Source: Cardinalis cardinalis (taxonomy: Eukaryota > Chordata > Aves > Passeriformes > Cardinalidae). From it: DNA of 64,000 nucleotides. Each line of letters begins with the position of its first letter. The stretch's first letter is position 1. A program made the position numbers and the translations under genes. The notes beneath the pieces are model-generated. The model was not told where the DNA came from and did not search any database. It saw only the letters and a program-made list of their open reading frames with translations. Shown piece after piece: positions 48,901 through 60,240 of the stretch. Where the stretch lies: positions 5,235,723-5,299,722 of the forward strand of contig JACDOX010000015.1 in NCBI GenBank assembly GCA_014549065.1, written 5' to 3'.

Positions 48901-49681
48901 CAACCTGTGCTCCACTGGCAGATCAGTGGAGACACCAATGAGGTGGTCCCACTCTGCAGGGAACAGCAACTTCTTCCACCAGGCCAACCATCTCCAAAAT
49001 GCCCCTTTTCTGCCCAAAGCCTTGTCTGAACACACGTAAGACACATCACCACAACAATGCCAGTGCAGCCAAAGAAGAAACAGCCCCTTCCATCCTTGCT
49101 CTGATGCCATCACACCGGGTGCACACGTGTTCAGCACCTCCAGCACGCTCCTTCCCCCAAGAACAGTGATGTACAGCACGTTCCTGCAGTGAGGCTGTGC
49201 CCCAGACAGGAGGAACTGCACAGCACNGAGCAAACAAACACCAGAAGCAGGGACCAAACCCACAGGGCTGGGGACATACTGCAGAAACAACACACCCTGG
49301 GAGGCTCCCATTGCTCCCCCTCCCAGTCCTGGCAGCATGTGAGAACAGAGCAGGACAAGCACCATGTGCTCCTCCTCCCTCCCAGCACTGCACCCACCCC
49401 CCAGCTCTACTGCCAGAGAGCAACCACAAAAANAGGCTGAAAAGCATCAAATGAGCCACAGCTGAAGCGTGAGGATTGGCTGGAGACTTTCTTGGAGGAG
49501 TTCAGCTCTTTTGAGGGAAGGATGACTTNTTTTAAATATAAATAAATAAGCCAAATTTTTAATTTTAATTCCATCAGATCAGCTCTGGCACTTGAATTGT
49601 ATCTGTTTTGGCAGCGTGACCAGGCACTTGAAACCAGCAGTGATAAGAGCCCTGTTTCCCACCAGCAGCAGCAGAGAATGT
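42999..49681. other. non-coding sequence; conserved-looking block at 44.1-44.5 kb
   Basis: No exon or repeat family recognised. A minus-strand splice-like pair near 45383-45413 encloses 31 bp, but joining it to the 35.0-kb exon creates a stop. A short (ATT)n run lies at about 47169-47185. A pyrimidine-rich stretch lies at 48650-48770. The AT-rich block at 44130-44470 is discussed in findings. Confidence 0.45.
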
Positions 49682-49927
49682 GCTATTTCATTGCTATTTC
49701 ATGTGCTATTTCATGTGCTATTTCATGTGCTATTTCATGTGCTATTTCATTTGCTATTTCATGTGCTATTTCATTGCTATTTCATGTGCTATTTCATGTG
49801 CTATTCATTGCTATTTCATGTGCTATTTCATGTGCTATTTCTTGTGCTATTTCATTGCTATTTCATGTGCTGTTTCATTGCTATTTCATGTGCTGTTTCA
49901 TGTGCTATTTCATGTGCTGTTTCATGT
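49682..49927. repeat. minisatellite of 11/12-bp units (GCTATTTCATGT)
   Basis: Twenty-one tandem units of GCTATTTCATGT (12 bp) or GCTATTTCATT (11 bp), with a few variants (a T loss giving GCTATTCATT, a C-to-T change giving CTTGT, and GCTGTTTC in the last third). The short and long forms recur in a pattern rather than at random. GCTGTTTC variants are confined to the right end, as in arrays that expand by local duplication. All three forward frames are open across it, an effect of the unit lacking stops, so I do not call a gene. Confidence 0.95.
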
Positions 49928-51847
49928 TGAGACACTAAGCAGATTAGCAGCAGCCTGTTTGAACCCATTTTGCTGGTTTGGCTCTGGGGAAGGCTCAGGC
50001 TGAGGGAGCAGCTCCAGGCTGGCCCCACAAGTCCAACTTCAGAGCCCAGCAGGTGCTGAAGTCCATCCCAGAGCAGGTCACAGGCACATTCTGGCAGCTC
50101 TGCAGAGTGATCAGCCTGCAACCCCAGCTCAAGGGATGGCAATTCAGAGCTTGACAGCCGCCCCTGATACACACCAAGCTCTGAGGGATACAAACAGGAC
50201 CATGTCACCAAAAATTTCAGTGCAGCCATTGAAAACCCAAGTGTGGGTAACCCCCAGGGCTGGCTCACTACCCCCAAAAAGGACCATTGAATACCTTCAC
50301 AACAGGGAACTGCTGCCATTTATTGCTGCCAGTGGGATCAGTCCTGCACAAAACCTGGAGAAAGACAGGGTGCCTGATTCAAGTGGCCAGCAAGCCTACT
50401 GCTGCCTAAAACAGCAGCTTTGTGCTTTTATGAAATACTGCAGCCCCCCAGACAGCACGAGGAGGAATGGAGAAATAAAAACATCCCTTATCACTTCGGA
50501 TGCTTTAGCAGAGATTAGATAAATCAGATGTGTTTCAAGGCAGGAACCCAGGCTGGCAGGGGGATCTGTGAGAGCATCTCTGACAAGCTGGGAGGTTATG
50601 GACAGTCCAAGGGGTCACTCTTCATTTCCTTCATTACAGGGGAGAAAAATCTTGCANTTTTTTGTCTGTTGTCACCCAAGGCCATGATATTGCAAGGAGT
50701 TAGAACCACTGAAATACTTTTTTCCTATCTTGTGCCTGGAACTGAGCAGCCCAGGATGGACTCCTTGACTCAAATATCTGTTTTTCCAGGCCTCAAGTCT
50801 GTTTTGCAAAACTCTCAGTGCAGAATTAAGGCTCTTTATTGCCCAAAGCACAGATTGCCTAATCAAAGCACAGGCTGACGCTCCTCAAAGGCATTGTGCT
50901 CAAGACAGCTCCAGAAGTAGCCCTAAANTCAGCAATAAAATAATCAGAGGCCTCTTCCCAGGTCCCAGTACCAAGCATGAGAGGAAGCAGAGGGTCAGGC
51001 AGCNGGGAGGAGGTGAGCCAGGTCAGTCTCCTCCAAACCAGGCTGTCTGGGGAGCAGTTCTGCTCCAAAACAACTGCCCCAGTGCAATTGCTCCTGGCAG
51101 CCTTGCTCCACACTTTAAGCTTCTGCATTCCTCCACAGACCACTGCTCCTTGCAGCTTCTCCCTCATCCTGTCCCAGTCTCTTCCACAAAGANAACAGAA
51201 TCAGAAAATGCTGTGCTATGGTGAAGAAGTATAAAAGGATATGAAAAGTTTTGCTGGGAAGGCCAACATTTGGGGACTTCTTCCCTGTAGCATCCCTAGA
51301 TGCAGAGCATCATTTCCAGCTTCCAACTGTGACACTTACTCAGCTCCTGCACCTCCATTTCATCTAGCAGTTTCAATGGCCAGGCCACAGAGGACATGGA
51401 AAGCCAGCTCAGGCAAGAGCCACTTCTCCTGAGCTTGCAGCAATGAGGGGCTTTGTAGGTNCAAACACCCCAGATCTGACTGCTTGGCTTGGCTGCAAAT
51501 CAACCTTTCTGTGTTGGATGGACTTTCCAGCAGAACAAGCTTGGTTTTCCTTTGGGTGCTTTTACAGTCCCATGGCCAAGCTTATGAGAGAATTACAGCT
51601 CCAGCAGCATTTTCATGAACCAGTTGTCTCAGCAGCAACTGCACAAAGCCTTAAAGCACAACTGGAAAACGGTATCTTAGCACTTGCCTTGTGGCTTCCT
51701 ACAAAAGCTTCCCTTTTCACCTCCTTCACCACAGGAAAACCTCGCTTGTCACCTCTTAAAATAGCAAAAGCTGCAAGTGAGAGATCCCTGAAGGAAACAA
51801 AACCAACATCCATTCCAGATAAATAGCTTAAAGAATTGGTCACACCT
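49928..51847. other. non-coding sequence, nothing identified
   Basis: Open frames on both strands (for example 50136-50522 plus and 51443-51826 plus) have no recognisable domain, no hydrophobic pattern of a membrane protein and no matching splice sites. No repeat family seen. Confidence 0.5.
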
Positions 51848-51975
51848 GGACTTTTTCAAGTGTCCTTACTGAGGACTTCTCTGAGGATCCCCAACAAGGA
51901 CTTTTCCAAGTATCCCCAACAGAGACACTTCCAAGCATCCTGACCAATGGCCCTTCCAAGGANTCCCACCAGCAG
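51848..51975. repeat. degenerate tandem repeat, 25-bp unit, five copies
   Basis: Five copies start near 51848, 51873, 51898, 51924 and 51949. Each has the form GGACTTTTCCAAGTATCCCC followed by AACAA or a variant. Copies differ at several positions, so the array is old and probably stable in length. Confidence 0.85.
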
Positions 51976-53224
51976 TGATGGGCTGAAGCAGGCCACCAGC
52001 AGCCTGCCCTACCTAAGAGTGAGCACCCCAGCAGCAGAAGAGCTGNTCTGTGTCAGCTTGCAGCAGGGCAGGCTCCTCTGGTCACCACCAGCAAACAGGA
52101 GTTCAGCACAGGCTTGCAGGGCTCAGGCTGCTGTCACTTATTTCCACATAAAGACTACTGAAATGCAAAGGCTTGTAACCACCTCTTCTGATCATTTGGC
52201 AATAGGATAAATACACTGGTGAATACGGAGGGAAAGCAAATAGAAGACTTGTCACTGCCTTGTCACTCATCCTTTTTGAAGGGGCATATCTGGATTCGCA
52301 GCTCTGCAGCTGGGAATGACACCCATACAGGATGGCTCTGGTAAAGACTTGTACAAACAAGAAAATTTGTAATGAAAACTAAAAAGTTCTTCCCTAGGAA
52401 CTCCAGCACTCAGGAAGGTCCCATAGCACCACACAAATGCTTCAGAGCACTTCTCTCTCCCTTGAACACCACACAGTAAGAAAGTGCCTGCAATCAAGAA
52501 TTTCNTTTACCCTTGATGGCAAACAAACAACGTACCTCCCTATTTTTAGTTGTGACCTCGGATACTTAATGACTTCAAAACATATGCTTAATTCACACAC
52601 ATGCAAGCAAGAAAAATTACTCATAGGCAAAGAATAACAAATGTTTGACATTTAAATGAGACTTATTTGTAAGACTAGTTAACATTTGTATTAATTAAAG
52701 CATACTCAATGAAAGATTGTTCTGTGTCACTCATCCTAGTATAGGTGAAGATTGTTGTCTATCTCAGAAAAAAACCCCATGGAAATTACGTGTAATTACC
52801 TGCCTGTACTTTCCACATGAGAATCATTAAAGACAGCAGAATTTTAATGCAATATTCTAATTGAATACCTCACAAAAAAGTCAAATCATGAATGTCATCA
52901 AGATCACAGGCCTTGGTGCACAGAAACAAAATAGATCTAAAAATTGTCTGGTATGTATGGCTTGACAATACTCTACCCCTTCAAAAGAAATCCATCAGTT
53001 TATCACATTTTTGGGAATGTTTGTGCCTGGCCAGATCTAACTGGATCACACAGATACCTGGATTGGTGCTTTCACCTTCTGGAACAGAAAAAGCGATAAT
53101 AAGGCAGGGACACAAATGGCAGAGTGAGCTTTGGCCTGGCATCTGCACCAGGGAAAGAAAACCAAATCAACCAACATTCCCTCACCAAGAAAGGGCATTT
53201 TCTGGGTCTCTAGTTTCCACCAGA
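51976..53224. other. non-coding sequence, nothing identified
   Basis: AT-rich from 52.6 to 52.9 kb. No exon, RNA gene or repeat family recognised. Confidence 0.5.
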
Positions 53225-53475
53225 AGGAGATGATCCTAATAAAAACAAGAGGGAATGGTCTCAAGTTGCTTCAGGAGGGGTTTAGACTGGCTTTTAGGAA
53301 AGCTTTCTTCACCTAAAGGGTTTCCCAGCATTGGGACAAGCTGCCTAGGGTGGTATTTAACAGAAGTGCAGATGAAGCATTTAGGAGCATGACTTGGCAG
53401 TGGTGGGTTAAGGACTGGTCTCAGTCATCTTCAGGGTCTTTTCCAAACCTAAATATTTCTACAATACTATAAAAA
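53225..53475 (+). mobile_element. CR1 LINE 3' end
   Basis: Typical CR1 3'-end text in plus orientation: 'gctttcttcacctaaagggt', 'gggacaagctgcctagggtg' and 'cttcagggtcttttccaaac', ending in a degraded terminal repeat (TTCTACAATACTATAA). It is about 250 bp, strongly 5'-truncated, and non-coding. Confidence 0.88.
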
Positions 53476-56400
53476 ATTAATCCTAGCTAAACAAGATTAC
53501 TGTCAGTTTTGTATCTGTGAGATCATCACTGGACCATGCCCCCCAAANAAGATGGGACTGAGGTCCTTGGAGAGCAGGCAATGCCACAAGCTGTTCTTTA
53601 GAAAAGCTTCTTCAACACTCAGACCANTTCCCTTCCAGAAACCTAAACTTTCCTAGAGAGAAGAGCTTCTACATGCACAAATAAATAAATAACANTGTGG
53701 CTGCAACCACCTCAGCTTTTAATTAAACTGCAACTGAACAAACAGCCTGACAGCCGCTGTGCCGGCACGGCCATAACCTGCTCCTGCCGCTGCCCTNTTG
53801 GCTTTGTGCTCCCAGGGTCAGATTCTCAGCATACCCTTGCCCGGAGCCCTGCCCTTCCTTTGAAGCTGCACAAGCCCTGGTTTTGATGGGGCTTTTTTGG
53901 AGGTTTGTTTTTGCCATAAGGGCAACATCACGCCTGGCACACACCCGGCTGCAGGTGGGGATTTCCTTACCCTCCCCGGGACTGGAGAGGTGTTCACAGA
54001 TGGAAACAGCTCCCAGGAGTTTAGAAAAAAAAGGCAGAAAGCTTCAAAAAGATACTACATTAATCTCACAAGTTGCTTCCTACCATCACTCATTATCTTC
54101 TAGGAGAGACCTAATATTTCTAGCAAGCCTAAATGGAGCTATGCCCTGGTAGCACACAATCATCACCAGCACAATTCCACCAGCAACAAACTTGCTTCCA
54201 CCCNGCTCCCTGCTCTGACTTTGTCAAACCCACCTCTTGCCTCTAGAAAAGAAAAACCCACAAAAAAAAGCACCACACCTTTGTAGCCTTATCTTTTAAT
54301 ACAACACAGCACNCTGTGTTTTATTTTAACAGCTCAAGTTTTCAAGGTTTTCCACCCTNGATTGCATTATCAGATCTCCCTCAACCCAGCACTGAGAGAA
54401 AAAAAAACAGTACTATTGAAATGCAAGTACTTTATAGTGACTGTGCATTGTTCATAAGAGATCAGGGATAGTTTTCCATTTAAAAAAAACCAACCAACCC
54501 TAAGATACCAGGCATCATTTTCACTTCTTCATTAATCCAAGGATCTGTTAAAGTGCAGATTTCCCCCCTGTGCCAATAACACCTGGCAGTACATAACACA
54601 CCAAGCATTTTTACTGTAATGACACTTCCATTGAAATTCATGCAGGCATTTGACTACATTTCCAGAGAGGTGGAATATTATTCAGTGAGGGAACANAGAT
54701 ACGCTGGGAGGTGAGAAGGGGTAGAAGGAAAATTGCAGGCAATTAGTCTTTTCTTGACCTAACTGTAATTTGTGAATTTGTAGAAGTTCTCTTCTGAAAT
54801 GTTGGTTAATCTGATCCAAGAATAACTCAGAAGGTGTCTGTGGCATTCCTGCCCTCACAAACACAGACCAGCACACTCACACGAGCCAGACCCAGAAGAG
54901 AAGCAATGCCAGTCCCCTCTGTCCCCTGCATCCACCCCAGCGAGGGCAGCCCCCTCCCAAAGCACCGGGGAATCCTGGGCTCCCCTCCCGCAACCTGATC
55001 GAGGGCTGATGCACTCAGCAAAGGAACAAGGGAGGAGACTTCAAGTGACTAACAATACTCTTCAAAGAGAAAAAATATTTTCCCATGGTTTAAAATTACC
55101 ATCTGAACCTCAGCAGAAAAGCGATAGTGGTGCTACAGCCAGAGGTAGCCGACAGCATTATCCCATCCCCTGTCATATGGGAATGTGAACTGCAGCCCCA
55201 CCACAGGTAATCCACATTCTCAAAATATACTGCTGACCTACAAGCCCAGGTGCCCCATCACATAGGTGGTCTGTTTCTTTATGAGATTTCTTTGCTTTCA
55301 TGCCTTCTCAGCTTGAGAGGCCACCACACACATGAAATGGGGAGAGAGGGGCAGGAGCTCGGGGAAGGGGAGGTGGGGGTGGTCAGGTGAAGCCTGCAGA
55401 AAGGGTAAGAAGTTTCTATGACAAGACAGAAGCTTCTATGACAGTGATCACTTCCCAACAGCTCAGACACAGGATACCNCTTCTCGTGCAAATGTATTTA
55501 CACTTAAATAATACATCTCTGTGATTAAAGGCAAGGGCTAATCAAAAGCTGCCATTTCAGCTCTACGCTGCAAAGGTAAATCACCTCTAAAAGTGAAATG
55601 CTAGAGGAAAGAGAGTGATACGCTTTTGATTTATAGGTTACTTTCAAAATTAGGGGTGGGGGAGTTCTCCCGGTAGCGCTCAAGAAGGTCTCTGTTTATT
55701 TGAGGAGCTCACAGGAGCACAGCACAGCAGACTCCTGTTCAGCCCCACAGCCCACATGGAGCCCAATCTACTCTATCAGTATTTATTTACTTTTACATAC
55801 AAAAGGAAGGCTATCCAAACAAAAGTTGAGAGTGTCCAGCAGATAATTAAGTACGCTAATGCACAAATCTATTTAGATAAGAGTGAGCATATTGGTACAA
55901 TCAAAAGACAGGTCACAGCTTATAATCCATTCTCTGTATAAACAAGCTCCCCTAGTGCCCCTCACACCAGAACTGTACTCAGGGGTAACACCCTTTCCCT
56001 CCTGAAACCCTTACCAGTGCAGGATTTTGGCAGTGCACAGGCAAGGACAGTGCATTTGGGCTGCTGAATGCACACCCCAGCACTGGCTGAACAGCTCTGG
56101 GTTTTCACTCCTCATTGTGTCCTCTTGAGCGTTCAGGCCCCTGGAGCTCCAGCCATTGGCCATCCATGGAGCATCCTCATGGAGCTGCCACTGCTGGAAG
56201 CAGGCAGGAAGGCACCAGTAGGCATCATGGAGTCCAAGCCACTTTTGGCTCAACTGTTCTAATGAAATCACAGCTTATCTATTTTTATTGTTCTCTGTAT
56301 ACCTGCTCTGTTTTCCTNTACATAAATTATTCTTCACTTCCTTCCTGAAAGAGCTATTATTTAACAGCATAGCTGGCATTAACTATTGTATCACATTCCC

Positions 56401-59400
56401 CAGAGATCCATTAGAGCAATGATAGAGTGCAACACCAACACAAAAACACATGCACAAACACTCCCTGAACTAAACCCTTCTAAAGCAGCCCTTTCAAACA
56501 AAAGAGGCAATATAAATAGAAGAGATCATAAGCCTAACCAGGACAGGGTACAGTGTAGACAGATTGCTTTTTCCACTTTACAAAATTAAAATACATGGGC
56601 TATAATTAATTTTTGTTCTGCTTGTTCTGGACATATCTAACTCCGAATGGTCAAAGAGGGGCATTGCTTGGATTTCTCCACAGTTATCAAGGGGTCAGAC
56701 AAAGCTTGCTTTGGATTCTCTCTGTCTCTTGAAGCCTGTTTTTATTTAATCATAATTCAAATTATCTGAAGCAGCCNTCTCACCTACTCCAAAGGAGAAA
56801 CACTGGACTTAGGCTTGAAAACTGACATTCCTAGTATCCCAAGGAAGAGGTATCTCCTTATTTATTTATCTCCTTATTATTTTTACACACAAAAAGATCA
56901 AATAAAATAATAATTCCAAACCCTGGCTGATCTGAAGTAATACACCAGCTATACAACACACTTAAAATGGATGTTTTNTTTTATAGACATCCTTTTTTAG
57001 ATTTCAATCTCATTTCAGCCTCTGTCCGCAAAGCAGCTTTCAGTGGATGATTCCTCCACCCTAAGAAAGTTACACCAACTTCAAATACCTACACGAAACC
57101 ACTGATCTCTAATAAGGAATTCAACTGAATTTGTATTATAATGAACCCCAGAAAGCTGCCTATAGGCATGGATTTATCTAACCAAGGCCACACTGTCTGG
57201 AGATTAGTGAATAAAGTATTTCCCAACCCCACAGTGCCAGGAGCCCCCACGGCCGTGGGTGGCTGAGGGCTGGCAGCAGAGGATGCAGCACCGAGGCTCC
57301 CAGAAAGGAGCTGCCAGCAGGGGCTGAGGAGCCTGCTGCTCACCAAACCTCCTCCCAGGATGTGAAGGTTTACTCACAGGACCAATACAAGTTGTTCTCT
57401 CAAGTGTCTTGCCTCTGCTGTCCTTACCGCCAGGGAAGTGGGTGGGAAGAAGTCACACAACCTCCTTCTAAGACACAACAAACAAGGAGTTCCCCTTTCT
57501 GAGGTNGAAGGGTTTAGGCTTCTGTCAAGGCTTTAGGAGCAATCCTGCCCTGATCAGCTCCAGCAGAAGCCATGGCATAGGAGGTGNCTACAGCAGCACT
57601 AACACTGCTCTGGAGTAAAGCACGCAAGCAGAAAACAAAACAGACATACAAACCCAAAATTTGCATCTGTCCAGGAAACCTTCACACAGATCACCCACCA
57701 CACNCAAGCCATGAAGTTGTGGGCTGAGCAACTTCTCTCCACTTCAGCTCCTGCTTCACCTTCTCCAAGCACCTCCACAACAAAGCATAAACCTATCCTG
57801 AGGGAAGGTGATGCATGAAACACAAGGTTGGTGGAACAATATCCACTTTACACCTGTGGGTAAGATGCCCAAATGGCCTGGACAGGCACCAGATATTTAG
57901 TTTGTATCATTTGCTATTCACAGATTTTGACTTCACAAAATCAAGTCCAGTCCAACATTTACTTAAAGCAACAGAAACTTCTCTTGATTCCCACTTTTTT
58001 TGAACAGAGAAGAAGACGAGTTAATGCAAAGTTGCCTTGGACAGAAAGGGAAGTCAGCGGCTCCTCTCCNAAACTCTGGAGGCAAAGGTCCAACAGCTAG
58101 CCCTGGCTGGGGGATAAAAGGGAAAACAGTGCAAAGCCACAGGGAAGTTGACACAGAAGCCCAAGGAAGTGCTCTCCCAGGGACAGGGATGCTGACCTGG
58201 GACCTGCCAAGTTCTCACCTACAGCCAGGCCTTGGCCAGGTCACTTCCCAGTCCTGAACAGACCANTGGGGAATTTAACACCTCCAAATTCCCCCATAAC
58301 AAACTAAAAAATTTAACATCACAAAGACAAGATTTTGGTTTCTCCAGAATCTCTAATTTCTGTGGCCTGACACTGCTTGGGGGCANAATGTTAGCCCAGT
58401 GATACTTCTCTTACAGCAAATGAGGCTTCTCAGCCCTTTTCAGTCCCAAATACAGAGCCAGGTGTTCCAAAATACAAGTCAAAACACAGGAAGGGCTAAG
58501 AGAAAAGCTAGAGAAGCAGGAATCCCAAATGGGTTTTGCCTGGAGGCAAGGGGCAAAAGCAGTGAGATGTAGTAACTTTAACAACTTAATTTATAAGATT
58601 AAAAAGAAATAGGTCATCCTGTCACTACAGAGATTGGGTGGGATTAGTTTAATACCCGTTTGCCCAAATAAAGGTCAAAACCAGCTCCTCTGAACAACAA
58701 AGTTTTGAGGATTTGGGTATTAGCAAGCTAGTTTCTTGGATCATATTTGTGTACTTGCCTAGGTGGGTCTGAAGAAAAAGATAGATGCCATCCAAGAGAG
58801 TCAAGAACAAGGCAGTTTGCAGTGGCTCTGAGAGGCAGATTTCCAAGCCACAGATTTAAATGTTAGGGCTAAATGGGCTTGTCTGGATTTGCAGAGTGAA
58901 TCTGCCAAACATTTCAATGCATATATTTGCAACACAGCCCAAGATCTGCACACGATCCAACTGGAGGCTCCCACATTGTGCTTAAAGGATGGCACCAAGC
59001 AGCAGGTCTCTGCAGCATGCCATGAGGCCAAAGCTCCCNAAAGAGCAGACCCTGGAGGAAATCCAATAACAGAGCATACCACAGCATCATACTTGCTNTG
59101 CTGTCTTAGCCCTTGGCCTATGGTGATTCATCTTTGCCTGCAACCTCTGACATTTTCCACCACCATTCATGCAGACACATTACCAGGATTCAGTCACAGA
59201 CTAATACATCCAGCATGGATCAATCACCACAGGCCAAACCCACCNAAGACATTATCCTGGATCCCAGGAAAGGGAGCCCAGTCTAAAAAGATGACAAAAA
59301 ACTCAGAATAGTGCCAGGAACAGCCTCAGATGCAAAACCTGAAATGTGACAGTTTGTTTTCCTCTTAAATATTCTACAAGTCACTTTGAGCTATAGCCTG

Positions 59401-59548
59401 CACCTTTATTTTCGTCCAAAAGGATGAAAGGTCAATGTGAATATTCTTGACCAGCTGTAGTAAATGTTAAGCTGGGTTTGAAGTCATCAATTGTTTGACT
59501 CTGCCCTCAGTTCCACATTTTCTGTGGCTGCCTCCCTGCCCCAGCAAT
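53476..59548. other. non-coding sequence with a G4 motif and a conserved-looking block
   Basis: No exon with certain support. On the minus strand near 57361-57465 two overlapping pairs of splice-like sites occur, including a strong acceptor (gtttgttgtgtcttag), but they exclude each other and give no protein-like frame. A G-quadruplex motif (55339-55379) and a conserved-looking block (55490-55950) are reported separately. Confidence 0.45.
55339..55379 (+). other. G-quadruplex motif
   Basis: Five runs of four or more G at 55339-55342, 55348-55351, 55361-55364, 55367-55370 and 55375-55379, with loops of 5, 9, 2 and 4 bases. This meets the usual G4 pattern with one spare G-run. It may form a plus-strand quadruplex. 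No gene start is visible nearby. Confidence 0.7.
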
Positions 59549-59699
59549 CCCCCACAGCAGGGGCTGATCACAACCTGCCCCAGGTCCCCCAAAGTCCCCC
59601 ACAGCAGGGGCTGATCAGAACCTGCCCCAGACCCAGGTCCCCCCAAACTCCCCCACAGCAGAGGCTGATCAGAACCTGCCCCAGGTCCCCCAAAGTCCC
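59549..59699. repeat. C-rich minisatellite, 47-54-bp unit, three copies
   Basis: Copies begin near 59549, 59596 and 59650, each with CCCCCACAGCAGGGGCTGAT followed by CA, then AACCTGCCCCAGGT and CCCCCAAAGT. The second copy has a 7-bp partial duplication (ACCCAGGT region), giving a 54-bp step. Copies are highly alike, so the array is fairly young and may vary between individuals. Confidence 0.9.
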
Positions 59700-59970
59700 T
59701 CTCTCACTGTCTGCAGTCCCCGCAGCTCCCCCGGCCTGAGCAGGCCTCGGGCTGCACCAGCATCCCCGCCTTCAATGCCTGGAATTAGACTCCGCAGATT
59801 AGGCACCGTGCTGAGGCTTATCTCTGGGTCTAATCACTAATAAAGTTGCAACCTGGTGCATTTGCACTGTATTGGGTCTCGCCCAACCACACGGACTCGG
59901 GAGGTCATCTGCCTCCCCCAGTTGCCGCCAGGTTGAACGCAGCGGGTCCTGGCGNGTCCCTCGGAGCGGC

Positions 59971-59991
59971 CANCACCACCACCACCANCAN
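59971..59991. repeat. (CAC)n microsatellite
   Basis: Short run of CAC/CAN triplets with three N positions, directly before the AATCC array. The Ns probably mark allele or read-length disagreement. Confidence 0.8.
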
Positions 59992-59995
59992 CAGC

Positions 59996-60055
59996 AATCC
60001 AATCCAATCCAATCCANTCCAATCCAATCCAATCCAATCCAATCCAATCCAATCC
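59996..60055. repeat. (AATCC)12 pentanucleotide microsatellite
   Basis: Twelve tandem AATCC units, pure apart from one N. The minus strand reads GGATT repeats with regular GG pairs. Arrays of this length are usually polymorphic. It lies between the CAC array and the CpG-rich part of the segment. Confidence 0.95.
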
Positions 60056-60240
60056 AATTAGGGGCACAATGGTCCCAGCCCGGAGAGGCTCCCGGGCCCC
60101 CAAACCCTCCCGCCCCGGCGCCCTCCGCACAATGCCGGCTTTTGTCTCAGCCTCGCCATTGTTCGGGATTCTCTCGCATCCCTGGACACGGGATAAAGCG
60201 CCGGATAAAGCGCCGTGCTCCGAGAGATGTTTATGAATGA

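Larger units (their letters stand above)
59890..60240. promoter_or_regulatory. CpG-enriched segment, possible CpG island
   Basis: CpG is frequent at 59938-59970 and again at 60078-60230 (for example GGATAAAGCGCCG twice in tandem at about 60190-60214), in contrast with the CpG-poor surroundings. The segment is interrupted by the CAC and AATCC arrays. No TATA box, start codon with a protein-like frame, or strong donor was identified, so promoter function is only inferred from composition. Confidence 0.4.

Noticed and set aside
49680..50003. Apparent Cys/Phe/Ile-repeat peptides in three frames
   Set aside because: Direct translation of the 11/12-bp minisatellite in each frame, not a membrane protein.
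57361..57465. Overlapping minus-strand splice-like sites
   Set aside because: Two mutually exclusive 40-bp segments, neither with a convincing protein or a phase that fits the chain.
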